A DNA stretch of 64,000 bases from Cecembia calidifontis. Its GTDB lineage: Bacteria; Bacteroidota; Bacteroidia; Cytophagales; Cyclobacteriaceae. The stretch is from NCBI RefSeq assembly GCF_004216715.1, contig NZ_SGXG01000001.1, positions 4,468,501 through 4,532,500 on the forward strand, read 5' to 3'. The notes beneath the pieces were generated by a model that was not told the origin of the DNA, made no database searches, and worked only from the letters and a program-made list of their open reading frames with translations. Position numbers and translations under genes: made by a program. Position 1 is the first letter of the stretch; every line of letters begins with the position of its first letter. This document shows, piece after piece, positions 35,196 through 43,169 of the stretch.

Positions 35196-36830
35196 ATGAT
35201 CGGAAAAATTCTAGCCCCAATACTTATCCTTATCCTCTTTAGCAGCCATGTGGGGAGTCCCGGAGTTATTTTTGAGGGGTTATTGGGTCCCTATAGGGTG
35301 TTGGCAAATATTAATCCTCCTGATGTGGTACCCGGAACAGCAGTAGTGACGGTCATCATTCCGGAAACCCCTGAAGGAATCTCTTTGGAGGCCCGACCGG
35401 TTTATTGGTCTGCAGGGCTTAAAGGCACCCCAAAAGCAGATCCGCTCTATCCTGTTAAAGGTGAAATAGGAAAATATGAGGGTGAGCTTTGGTTTATGGA
35501 ACCGGGAACCTCCAGTGTGCAATTAATGATGACTGTAGGAGGCGAAACCTTTGAAGCCATTATCCCGGTCATGGCTGTACCCACTGCACAAAAAGAAATG
35601 CCTGTTGAGCTGGGCATCATTTTGGTCCTATTGGGGGTGCTTTTGGTGGTGTTGATGGTGACCATCGTAGCCTCAGCTATGAGTGATTCCATCCGTGAAC
35701 CGGGTATGGAAAGGACAGTGAAAAGCCAAAAAAGAAAGCAGATTGGTATAGTAGTCGGAACCTTGGTCATGCTACTGATCCTTTGGGGCGGAAAATCCTG
35801 GTGGGATGCCGAATCCAACCAATACCGGAATTACATGTTTGAACCCCTTAATGGAACTGCTACTTTTGAAAGCAGTCCCGAGGGAAATTTTCTGCACCTG
35901 GAAGTTGACCCGCTTAAATCCACCCAGGGAAGGGTAACCAGAAGGATCAGCTTTATAGTTCCGGATCATGGGAAACTCATGCACCTTTTTCTGATCAGAA
36001 AAGGAGACCTTGATGTTTTTGCCCATTTGCACCCGGAGCGCCTGGATACTTTGAATTTCAAGGTCAAATTACCTCCACTACCTTCCGGGGATTACCATGT
36101 GTTTGCAGATATCACCCGATATACCGGTTTTGCAGAAACGATTGTTGCTGATCTGACCATTCCTGAAACCAACAATTTCAAGTTGGCTTCCAATGATCCG
36201 GTAATCTTGGGACGTGATGACACCTATACTTTTTCCAATCCTGTCTCCAACAAATTGATCACTTTGGACGGGGATATCATGATCTGCGGCAAGCCCGGTA
36301 TCAAAACAGACCTTCCCGGAGGGTATTCGGCTGTTTGGGAAACAGAAACCGGAAAATTTGAAGCGGGAAAATTATATAGCTTAGACTTTGCCTTATTTGA
36401 CCCAGAAGGTGAACCTGCCAGCCTTGAACCTTATTTGGGCATGATGGGCCATGCAGTAGTATTGAAACATGATGGAACGGTTTACATCCATTTGCATCCA
36501 ACAGGAAATTATTCCATGGGCTCACAGCAAATGCTGGTGGACAGGTTCAAATCAGGAAAAATCGGATTTTCAGATATACCACAAAGTTTGAGTTTTCAGG
36601 ACAGTATTGATCGGGTAGTGGCATTTCTCGATGCCTTACCCGATGCGGAAAGAGATAGCCTTTTGATGGGAAATATGGTCCATTACAATAAGACGGATCC
36701 GGGGCATGAGGAACACAGTATGGTCAGTTTTCCTTATGCTTTCCCTGATAAAGGGAATTACAGAATTTGGATACAGGTAAAAATTGACGGAAAAATCGTC
36801 AATGGTGCTTTTGATGTAGAAGTAGAATAA
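35196..36830 (+). CDS. Uncharacterised membrane protein with extracytoplasmic His-rich beta domains
   Basis: A 544-residue protein of unknown function. Residues 1-20 are a signal or anchor. A YtkA/FixH-like beta domain follows (about 25-130; YRVLANINPPDVVPGTAVVTV), then two membrane segments (about 137-160 and 185-203). A large extracytoplasmic part has HGKLMHLFLIRKGDLDVFAHLHPE near 255-285 and a related MMGHAVVLKHDGTVYIHLHP block near 412-435. The repeated H..HLHP motif, with further Met and His, suggests a metal site, as in proteins often found with copper transport (inference). It is followed after 7 bp by another polytopic protein with conserved His motifs, and the two probably act together. 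Confidence 0.65.
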   Translation: MIGKILAPILILILFSSHVGSPGVIFEGLLGPYRVLANINPPDVVPGTAVVTVIIPETPEGISLEARPVYWSAGLKGTPKADPLYPVKGEIGKYEGELWFMEPGTSSVQLMMTVGGETFEAIIPVMAVPTAQKEMPVELGIILVLLGVLLVVLMVTIVASAMSDSIREPGMERTVKSQKRKQIGIVVGTLVMLLILWGGKSWWDAESNQYRNYMFEPLNGTATFESSPEGNFLHLEVDPLKSTQGRVTRRISFIVPDHGKLMHLFLIRKGDLDVFAHLHPERLDTLNFKVKLPPLPSGDYHVFADITRYTGFAETIVADLTIPETNNFKLASNDPVILGRDDTYTFSNPVSNKLITLDGDIMICGKPGIKTDLPGGYSAVWETETGKFEAGKLYSLDFALFDPEGEPASLEPYLGMMGHAVVLKHDGTVYIHLHPTGNYSMGSQQMLVDRFKSGKIGFSDIPQSLSFQDSIDRVVAFLDALPDAERDSLLMGNMVHYNKTDPGHEEHSMVSFPYAFPDKGNYRIWIQVKIDGKIVNGAFDVEVE

Positions 36831-36837
36831 AAAAATT

Positions 36838-38043
36838 ATGAAAACGAATTTCAGTACCCTGACCTTAGAGGAAACCCTTCAGTCCTCGGAAACTTCTGTG
36901 ACAACGCGGGTAATCCCAAGCTTTATCTATGCCTCCGTCTTTGCTTCTTTTTGCATAGCTGTAGGTTTGCAGTGGGACATTTCCTGGCACATGAGTGTGG
37001 GAAGAGATGGTCTTTTTTCACCACCTCATTTGGCCATCTACCTGGGGGCCATCGTGTCAGGTATATTCTCCGGTATCAAGGTCCTGAAAACCAGTTTTTG
37101 GGGAAGCCTGCAAGAAAAACAGGAGACCATCAAGTTTTGGGGTATCTTCCATGGTTCCTTGGGCGCTATGTTTTGCATTTGGGGTGCATTTGCCATGCTG
37201 ACTTCAGCGCCTTTCGATGATTGGTGGCACAACACCTACGGGCTGGATGTAAAAATCCTTTCTCCTCCTCATGCTGTTCTTGGATTGGGCATGATTGTCA
37301 TCCAGTTTGGTGCATTGATATCGGTCATTGCGGTTCAAAACAGACTGGGAAATAACCTTCAGGACAAAGCCAAAACCCACCTGCATTGGTTATACGCTAT
37401 GAGTTCCGGTTTTTTGCTGGTGATGGGCTATACATTCTTTGCTGAATATTTTTTCCTAAGTAGGCAACACCATGTATTGACCTATCAGGTTGCCATGGCC
37501 GCCCTTCCTATCCTGATGGTTTCGGTAGCTTATGCTTCTCCCTACAAATGGGGAGCCACCAAAATGGCCATTGTTTATACCTTATTGATGGCAGGTATGG
37601 TCTGGGTATTGCCCCTTTTTCCCGCGGAGCCCAAGCTGAGTCCGGTGTATAATTACATCACCAGGTTCCAACCTTTCCATTTCCCATTTATTTTGATTGT
37701 ACCTGCTATGGTTATCGATCTCATCATTTCCAAATGGAAAAGCAGGAATAAATGGGTGCTGGCAGCTGCCTTATCCCTTGGGTTTGTCATCAGTTTTGTT
37801 CCCGCACAATGGTATTTTGCAGAACTGCAGATGTCAGAATTCGGAAGAGGCTGGTTTTTTGGCAGGTATTCTTACCCTTACTGGGCGAATCCTGATTCAC
37901 CATACCGCTATATTTTCCATCCTGAATACATCAGTAGAGGTTGGGATTTGGTCAAAGGATTGGGAATTGCCGCCCTGATAGGACTCATTACCTGCAGGCT
38001 CGGATTAGCCTGGGGCAATTGGATGAGTCAGGTAAAAAGGTAA
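36838..38043 (+). CDS. Uncharacterised polytopic membrane protein with duplicated WH..SPPH motif
   Basis: A 401-residue membrane protein with about nine hydrophobic segments and no family I recognise. Two stretches repeat the same pattern: DISWHMSVGRD..SPPH (His51, His64) and DDWWHNTYGLD..SPPH (His131, His145). Each sits at the start of a glycine-rich membrane helix and suggests an internal duplication. Another His (105) lies between them. Four paired histidines near membrane surfaces are typical of haem, copper or non-haem iron sites. It lies 7 bp after the His-rich gene at 35196 and is followed by a terminator, so the pair is an operon. Metal handling or a redox role is only an inference. 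Confidence 0.65.
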   Translation: MKTNFSTLTLEETLQSSETSVTTRVIPSFIYASVFASFCIAVGLQWDISWHMSVGRDGLFSPPHLAIYLGAIVSGIFSGIKVLKTSFWGSLQEKQETIKFWGIFHGSLGAMFCIWGAFAMLTSAPFDDWWHNTYGLDVKILSPPHAVLGLGMIVIQFGALISVIAVQNRLGNNLQDKAKTHLHWLYAMSSGFLLVMGYTFFAEYFFLSRQHHVLTYQVAMAALPILMVSVAYASPYKWGATKMAIVYTLLMAGMVWVLPLFPAEPKLSPVYNYITRFQPFHFPFILIVPAMVIDLIISKWKSRNKWVLAAALSLGFVISFVPAQWYFAELQMSEFGRGWFFGRYSYPYWANPDSPYRYIFHPEYISRGWDLVKGLGIAALIGLITCRLGLAWGNWMSQVKR

Positions 38044-38087
38044 TCCTCCGAGGGGATTGGTTGATTTGGAAAACAGTGCATGAATTT

Positions 38088-38122
38088 GATTGGTTTTGGA
38101 ATGATAAAATCCAAAACCAATC
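38088..38122 (+). terminator. Terminator of the 35196-38043 operon
   Basis: A perfect 13-bp stem, GATTGGTTTTGGA (38088-38100) with TCCAAAACCAATC (38110-38122) around a 9-base loop, is followed by T-rich sequence. The remaining 150 bp to the photolyase stop show nothing. Confidence 0.7.
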
Positions 38123-38277
38123 TATTTTAGCTCTTTTTACTCCCGGAATCCTTCTGGACAAGTTTTGCCCTTGCTCTTATTCCTAAACTGCAACCTGGCC
38201 CTTGGCTAAAAATGTACAGAGGGACATTTTCTTGACGCTCAGTCCTCCCTCGCAACTAGTATTTAGCTTCTCAAAAA

Positions 38278-39747
38278 TCACGGCCATCGGTTCGGGACCG
38301 TATGCTTGTTCAGTATCCTTTTGGCATCTTCCTGGACAGCAGGGAATTTTTGGGCCTGCCAGATCTTTTCTCTGGCAAAACGGGCCGCTGATTCCAGTTC
38401 CACCACAGGAGCAGGGTAATCAATTCCTATCCTCACGCGATATAAATCCTGTTCAATAAGGGTCATGTTCCAGGGCTCATGGATCAAGGGAGCAGGCACA
38501 TTGATCAATTCAGGCACCCATTTTTTGATAAATTCCCCCTCCGGATCATGGTCTTGGGATTGTTTGACAGGATTATAAATACGCACGGTATTGATACCGG
38601 TTACTCCTGCCTGCATCTGCAGCTGCGGATAATGAATCCCCGGTTCAAAATCCAAAAAGAGCCTTGCCAAATGGTCCTTCCCCACCCTCCAATCCTGCCA
38701 TAAGTGATGGGTCAAAAAAGATACCAACATGGCACGCATCCTGAAATTCAGGTAGCCTGTTTCGCGGAGACAGCGCATACAGGCGTCCACCAAAGGATAA
38801 CCTGTTTCCCCCTCTTCCCAAGCTTTGACTTTCTTTTCATCATAGGGTTTTTCCAGTTCGTCAAAACCTTTATTTACGTTTCTGAACTCCATTTGGCATT
38901 CCATCTCAAATTTTTGGATAAAATGACAATGCCAACGCAGCCGGGACTGGAAATTGGTAAGGTTACGGACCTGGAATTTTTCCTTTTTCCGCTTTTCTGC
39001 TGCCTGGAATACTTGGCGAACGGACAGATTTCCCCAAGCCAAATAAGGAGACAGACGGCTACAGCCTTTCCTGCTGAGTTCAGGTTTGCTGATGTGCTTA
39101 TTGTAATTTTTGACCCGATCCGAAAAGAAGGAATCCATGTACTTTCGCCCTGTACCCTCACCCCCTTTTTGCATATTTGGCTGGACAGTTTTCCAGCTTT
39201 CGGGAATTTGTTCTTGATCAATACTTTGCAACAAGTCCTTAGAAAGGGTAAAAAACCTGGCCTTGGAAAGCTCAGGGTCTTTTGTCGGCCATGCCATGAA
39301 CGCATACCAGTCCTTGGACCAGTTTTTCCTATCCTTTCTTCCCCGGCTGACGCCCTGCTGCTGAAATTCATTCCAAACTATGCCCTGGGATGCAAAATAA
39401 TCAGCCATGGTTTTATCTCTCTCATAGGTAACTTGAATGCCTGTTTCCACATGGGAGAATACCTTTTGCACCTGATAGTGGGTTGCCAGTTTTTGAAAAA
39501 CAGGAAGGACTTCTTGATAAAATACATGTACTTTCCCATCCCAACATTGCAACTCTTTGTTCATTTCTTCTAAACTCTGCCAAACAAAGCGCCAATGTCT
39601 TTCATTGCTTTGAGGCGCCCGAACCAAAGAGGGCTCAAAACAGTAAATGGGAATAATGGGCAGACCCTCGGCAATCGCCACAGACAGGGCTTCATGGTCC
39701 TTCAACCTCAAATCCCTTTTAAACCAAACAATATTCACTTTTTGCAT
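38278..39747 (-). CDS. Photolyase/cryptochrome family flavoprotein
   Basis: A 489-residue FAD protein of the cryptochrome/photolyase family that repairs UV pyrimidine dimers with light or acts as a light sensor. The N-terminal Rossmann domain (1 to about 130; VNIVWFKRDLRLKDHEAL) would hold an antenna pigment. The FAD domain has LSPYLAWGNLSVRQV, GYPLVDACMRCLRETGYLNFRMR and W.DWRVG..HLARLFLDFEPGIHYPQLQMQAGVTGINTVRIYNP. ATG 39747 gives the standard MQKVNIVWFKRD start and is preferred to one seven codons upstream. It is divergent from a DUF2805 gene, a pairing often seen in this phylum. CPD versus 6-4 specificity cannot be decided. Confidence 0.87.
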   Translation of the reverse strand: MQKVNIVWFKRDLRLKDHEALSVAIAEGLPIIPIYCFEPSLVRAPQSNERHWRFVWQSLEEMNKELQCWDGKVHVFYQEVLPVFQKLATHYQVQKVFSHVETGIQVTYERDKTMADYFASQGIVWNEFQQQGVSRGRKDRKNWSKDWYAFMAWPTKDPELSKARFFTLSKDLLQSIDQEQIPESWKTVQPNMQKGGEGTGRKYMDSFFSDRVKNYNKHISKPELSRKGCSRLSPYLAWGNLSVRQVFQAAEKRKKEKFQVRNLTNFQSRLRWHCHFIQKFEMECQMEFRNVNKGFDELEKPYDEKKVKAWEEGETGYPLVDACMRCLRETGYLNFRMRAMLVSFLTHHLWQDWRVGKDHLARLFLDFEPGIHYPQLQMQAGVTGINTVRIYNPVKQSQDHDPEGEFIKKWVPELINVPAPLIHEPWNMTLIEQDLYRVRIGIDYPAPVVELESAARFAREKIWQAQKFPAVQEDAKRILNKHTVPNRWP

Positions 39748-39787
39748 CCCTTGAAAAACAAAGGACAAAAGCTAAAGTTTAGGGAAT

Positions 39788-40072
39788 ATGAAGAAACTCA
39801 AAAATCTTTCGCAAGAAGCAATTGACAGGATCATAGAGATGGCCTGGGAGGACAGGACTCCTTTTGATGCCATTACTGCACAGTTTGGGCTTTCAGAACA
39901 AGAAGTCATCACCCTGATGCGCAGGGAGATGAAAGAAAGTTCCTTCAGGATGTGGAGAGAGCGGGTACAGGGAAGGGCAACAAAACACCGGGCAAAAAGA
40001 CCGGAAGTTATGGAGCGGTTTAAATCTACCCTTCAGAAAAACATCAGCCTGAACAAAATTTCCAAACGCTAA
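39788..40072 (+). CDS. DUF2805 / TIGR03643 family small protein
   Basis: A 94-residue basic protein of the DUF2805 (TIGR03643) family. The first 55 residues look like a helix-turn-helix (AIDRIIEMAWEDRTPFDAITAQFGLSEQEVITLMRREM) followed by SSFRMWRERV. The tail is very rich in Arg and Lys, fitting nucleic-acid binding. The function is unknown. It faces away from the photolyase gene across a 40-bp gap, so the two probably share divergent promoters and may both answer to light or UV (inference). Confidence 0.8.
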   Translation: MKKLKNLSQEAIDRIIEMAWEDRTPFDAITAQFGLSEQEVITLMRREMKESSFRMWRERVQGRATKHRAKRPEVMERFKSTLQKNISLNKISKR

Positions 40073-40221
40073 GGTTATGCTTATATTAAGATTTTAAGAA
40101 AAAGTTTCCTTTTTATTAAAGGACATTTAATATTCCCTTTGCGTTGAGGCAATCTTGGTGATGTACTTTTGGGAACGTACAGCAAACGAACATTTTTTAC
40201 TAACCTTGCAAAAACTTTTAG

Positions 40222-40256
40222 GCGTCGATGTGAATCGACGCTTTGCTGTTTTTTTA
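40222..40256 (+). terminator. Rho-independent terminator
   Basis: GCGTCGAT (40222-40229) pairs with ATCGACGC (40234-40241) around a 4-base loop, followed after a few bases by eight T. It lies between the convergent DUF2805 and AraC genes. Confidence 0.8.
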
Positions 40257-40266
40257 GGGGGTAAGG

Positions 40267-40839
40267 TTATTTCCAGCCCTCAAAACTCCCCTTCCGGATC
40301 TTTTTGTATGCTGAAGGGGTCATTCCGGTATGCTTCTTAAACTGTGAGGAAAGGTGCTGCACAGAGCTATACCCCAGTTTCCAGGCCATTTCACTCAATT
40401 GGATTTCCTCATAAAACAACCATTCCTTGACCTTGTCCAATTTTAATTCAATAAAAAAGCGTTCTATAGTGATTCCTTCTGTACTGCTGAACAAGTGGCT
40501 GATGCGGGAATAATCTTCGGGAATATGCTCCCTGATAAAATCTGAAAGGTTGAATTTTTCTGAAATATCTGCATTTTGGATCAGTCCTTGGAGCAAGCGT
40601 TTGACCTCCTCTATCTTTTGCACCTCTCTGCTTTTCAGGATTTCAAATCCCAATTGGTGAAACTCTTGCTCCAATTGGATAAATTTACTTTCCTCTATTG
40701 GATCGGATAACAATACTTTTCCCAATACGACTTTCTCAAAAGGAATAGACAGTTGTTGCAGTGCCTGTTCCACCGCTAATATACAGCGGGGGCAAACCAT
40801 ATTTTTGACCTGTATTTCCTTTACAACCTTTTCTTCCAT
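40267..40839 (-). CDS. AraC-type regulator with N-terminal HMA-like domain
   Basis: A 190-residue protein. Residues 8-72 resemble a heavy-metal-associated (HMA) domain (IQVKNMVCPRCILAVEQAL, with the CxxC at 16-19, and a second strand set to LGFEIL). Residues about 85-185 carry an AraC HTH_18 domain (WLFYEEIQLSEMAWKLGYSSVQHLSSQFKKHTGMTPSAYKKI). Known AraC regulators use a sugar-type sensor instead. Here the metal-binding motif suggests Cu+ or another soft metal as signal (inference). The same architecture is common in Bacteroidota. The targets may be metal genes such as the RND operon, though they are 23 kb away. It lies 4 bp after a GNAT gene. Confidence 0.8.
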   Translation of the reverse strand: MEEKVVKEIQVKNMVCPRCILAVEQALQQLSIPFEKVVLGKVLLSDPIEESKFIQLEQEFHQLGFEILKSREVQKIEEVKRLLQGLIQNADISEKFNLSDFIREHIPEDYSRISHLFSSTEGITIERFFIELKLDKVKEWLFYEEIQLSEMAWKLGYSSVQHLSSQFKKHTGMTPSAYKKIRKGSFEGWK

Positions 40840-40843
40840 TTCC

Positions 40844-41284
40844 TTATAACACCTTCTCCATCACGATCCGGTAATCATCAATTCCACCTTTCTTGATCAA
40901 ATCCACAATTTTGAAGCCCCTATTGAGCCCAAAGTGAATCATTTTTGAAAATCGGTTCCGCGTTTTGAAATAAACTTTTAGATAACCATGATTTTTGGCC
41001 CAATGTTCCTGTTCATCGGCCAATTTGGTCGCAATACCCAATCTTCTATAACTTTCCAACACCCCACCCATCCAGGAATAAAATGATTCAGGCGAATCCC
41101 GCTGATAGCCCACTTTAAAACCAACGGGTTTGCCATCCACCTCGGCAACCAAAATCAGGTGAATGGTATCCTTTAGCCTGTCTTCATAGGTTTTCTCGGA
41201 AAAAGGCTGGAAAAATTCCGTTACTTTTTTGGACAGTTCTACTACTTCTTTGATGTCGCCCTGTCTGATTTTTATCTTTCTCAT
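40844..41284 (-). CDS. GNAT-family N-acetyltransferase
   Basis: A 146-residue acetyl-CoA-dependent acyltransferase of the GNAT fold. The central strand and acetyl-CoA loop are visible as MGGVLESYRRLGIATKLADEQEHWAK (R-x-x-G-I/A pattern), followed by LKVYFKTRNRFSKMIHFGLNRGFKIVD, the C-terminal GNAT end. The substrate is unknown. Its start overlaps the stop of the next upstream GNAT gene by 4 bp, and it is followed 4 bp later by the AraC gene, giving a three-gene unit. Confidence 0.83.
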   Translation of the reverse strand: MRKIKIRQGDIKEVVELSKKVTEFFQPFSEKTYEDRLKDTIHLILVAEVDGKPVGFKVGYQRDSPESFYSWMGGVLESYRRLGIATKLADEQEHWAKNHGYLKVYFKTRNRFSKMIHFGLNRGFKIVDLIKKGGIDDYRIVMEKVL

Positions 41285-41745
41285 AAACTGATTTCCATTT
41301 TGATATTACAACGGCCATATTGACTGCAGCCCATATCCACTTCCATAAAGCCCAGTTTCTTATACAAATGCAATGCAGCTGCCAGCTTGGTATTCGAATA
41401 GAGTATTACTTTTTGCGCCCCTAAGGCTTTGGCTTTATCCAAAATAGCCTTCCCTAACTGGAATCCAATACCCCTACCCTGTCCTTCAAGGGCTACGCCC
41501 ATTTTGATCATTTCAAATATGCCAGGCTCCTTGGAAGGAATAAGGGACACTGTGCCTAAAACTTGACCCTGCTCTTGCGCAAAGATGATATGTCCACCTT
41601 TATCCAGAATATTTGCTTCAGGATTTTCGAGTTGGGCGATATCAAATGGCTCCAAAGAAAAATATTGCTCCACCCAAGCTTTATTGATGCGCTCAAAATC
41701 AGGCTGAAGTTCAGGTCGGTAGTCGATTATGGTGATGGTATTCAT
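41281..41745 (-). CDS. GNAT-family N-acetyltransferase
   Basis: A 154-residue GNAT acyltransferase: IIFAQEQGQVLGTVSLIP, MGVALEGQGRGIGFQLGKAIL (acetyl-CoA loop Q-G-x-G-I-G) and VILYSNTKLAAALHLYKKLGFMEVDMG. It is only distantly similar to its downstream neighbour, so the tandem is not a recent duplication. ATG 41745 is preferred; an in-frame ATG five codons upstream is possible. It is first in the unit with the second GNAT and the HMA-AraC regulator, divergent from fabG. Confidence 0.83.
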   Translation of the reverse strand: MNTITIIDYRPELQPDFERINKAWVEQYFSLEPFDIAQLENPEANILDKGGHIIFAQEQGQVLGTVSLIPSKEPGIFEMIKMGVALEGQGRGIGFQLGKAILDKAKALGAQKVILYSNTKLAAALHLYKKLGFMEVDMGCSQYGRCNIKMEISL

Positions 41746-41940
41746 AGCGATTGAATTCATTTTATGAATATAAGCACAAAAAATTAGTGGGGAAAAAGCA
41801 TCCCTTTCCTGATGGTGAAATTTGGAATTAAGTTATAATTGTCATTTCGACTAAAAGGAGAAATCTAATAAACAAACAATATACCTCCAACCAAGTTGCC
41901 AAAACCAATATCTCAAGTAAAGTCATTCTAAAAATTTCCT

Positions 41941-41948
41941 TATTTTTG
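41941..41948 (+). promoter_or_regulatory. Likely -7 box of the fabG promoter
   Basis: TATTTTTG matches TAnnTTTG exactly and lies 32 bp before ATG 41980. No TTG is found at the ideal distance upstream, so the promoter may be activator-helped or the call incomplete. Confidence 0.4.
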
Positions 41949-41979
41949 ACCTTTGTTTTACACCAACCAAAAATTCAAT

Positions 41980-42726
41980 ATGGGATTATTAAGCGGAAAA
42001 ACGGCTCTGATCACAGGAGCATCTAAAGGAATCGGCCGAGCAATTGCCATCCGATATGCACAAGAGGGCGCCAATGTAGCATTTACTTACCTTTCCAGTG
42101 TAGAAAAAGGACAAGCTTTGGAAGATGAATTAGCCGCTTTTGGCATCAAAGCCAAGGGCTATCGCTCTGATGCCTCTGACTTCAAAGCCGCTGAGGAATT
42201 GGTCAATGCGGTGGTGGCTGAATTCGGTACTTTGGATATCCTGATCAATAATGCCGGCATTACCCGTGACAACCTATTGATGAGAATGACCGAAGAAGCA
42301 TGGGATGAAGTGATCAATGTGAACCTTAAATCCTGCTTCAACACCGTAAAAGCTGCCACACGTACCATGATGAAGGCCAAAGCCGGTTCCATCATCAATA
42401 TCACCTCAGTGGTAGGTATCAAAGGAAATGCAGGACAGGCCAATTATGCCGCCTCCAAGGCAGGCATCATCGGCTTCACCAAGTCTGTGGCTTTGGAATT
42501 GGGTTCCAGAAATATCCGCTGCAATGCGGTAGCTCCTGGTTTTATCGAAACAGAAATGACTGCTGTATTGGATGAAAAAACCGTTCAGGGCTGGAGAGAT
42601 GCTATCCCTATGAAGCGTGGCGGTCAACCTGAAGAAGTGGCCAATGCTTGTGTATTCTTAGGTTCCGACATGAGTTCTTATATTTCGGGACAGGTGCTTC
42701 AGGTTGATGGAGCGATGCTCACTTAA
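41980..42726 (+). CDS. fabG: 3-oxoacyl-ACP reductase FabG-like SDR
   Basis: A 248-residue NADPH-dependent short-chain reductase that reduces 3-oxoacyl-ACP in fatty-acid elongation. It has the TGASKGIG cofactor motif (12-19), ILINNAGITRDNLLMRM, the active-site Ser in NITSVVGIKGN, YAASKAG (Tyr and Lys) and the C-terminal GQVLQVDGAM. The length and all motifs match FabG. Several SDRs share these features, so a different ketoacyl substrate cannot be excluded without other fab genes nearby. ATG 41980 (MGLLSGKTALITG) is chosen. It is followed directly by a 7-bp-periodic array and then a terminator. Confidence 0.87.
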   Translation: MGLLSGKTALITGASKGIGRAIAIRYAQEGANVAFTYLSSVEKGQALEDELAAFGIKAKGYRSDASDFKAAEELVNAVVAEFGTLDILINNAGITRDNLLMRMTEEAWDEVINVNLKSCFNTVKAATRTMMKAKAGSIINITSVVGIKGNAGQANYAASKAGIIGFTKSVALELGSRNIRCNAVAPGFIETEMTAVLDEKTVQGWRDAIPMKRGGQPEEVANACVFLGSDMSSYISGQVLQVDGAMLT

Positions 42727-42801
42727 GAGGCGAGATGCGGGAGATTAGAAGCGAGAAGCTAGATAAGAACCAAGAAATAAGAAGCAAGATACAAGACCTG
42801 T
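42727..42801 (+). repeat. Degenerate 7-bp-periodic array B
   Basis: The array begins at the first base after the fabG stop codon. Ten 7-bp units start with GA (among them GAGGCGA, GAGATTA, GAAGCGA, GATACAA), with one 5-bp step (42762-42766) that shifts the phase. Units GAGGCGA, GAGATTA and GAAGCGA recur in array C at 61031 and GATACAA in array E at 61471. Confidence 0.8.
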
Positions 42802-42855
42802 GTTTTGTAAAGTAGGAGATTAGTCCTAGGAGAAAATAATTGATTAAAGTGCAAT

Positions 42856-42894
42856 GACCTTTGAGATTTTAGAAATCTCGAAGGTCTTTTTTTT
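42856..42894 (+). terminator. Terminator after fabG
   Basis: A 14-bp imperfect stem (GACCTTTGAGATTT with AAATCTCGAAGGTC) with a 3-base loop is followed by eight or more T. Confidence 0.9.
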
Positions 42895-43134
42895 GTCATT
42901 AAACGACTTCCAATTTTTTAGGCTGCAAATATTCCACTCGGATTCTGATAATTATTGAAAAGTGATTGAAGCCTAGTATGTTCCTCAAAGATTAGAAAAA
43001 GCGGGATTGCAATAATTCGTCTATCAGCGCTCTTCTTTACTTTTTCCCATCAGTGAAAAACCTTGTTTAGACTTAGTATTTAACGAAAGGAAAAAACTTT
43101 GTTTGCAATCACAACCTTTTGAATAAAATCAAGT
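42895..43134. other. Upstream region of the SPFH operon
   Basis: No gene is visible between the fabG terminator and the palindrome. A/T-rich sequence with CTTTG-type words (near 43098 and 43117) could hold the -33 element of the operon promoter. Confidence 0.4.
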
Positions 43135-43160
43135 ATATTAAAATGATATCATTTTAATAT
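43135..43160. promoter_or_regulatory. Perfect 26-bp palindrome, likely operator
   Basis: ATATTAAAATGAT followed by its exact reverse complement, ending 9 bp before the SPFH start codon. An extra ATATCAT half-site overlaps its right edge (43157-43163). The position over the promoter/leader and the Arc-type regulator at the end of the operon suggest an autoregulatory operator. Confidence 0.6.
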
Positions 43161-43169
43161 CATACCAAT

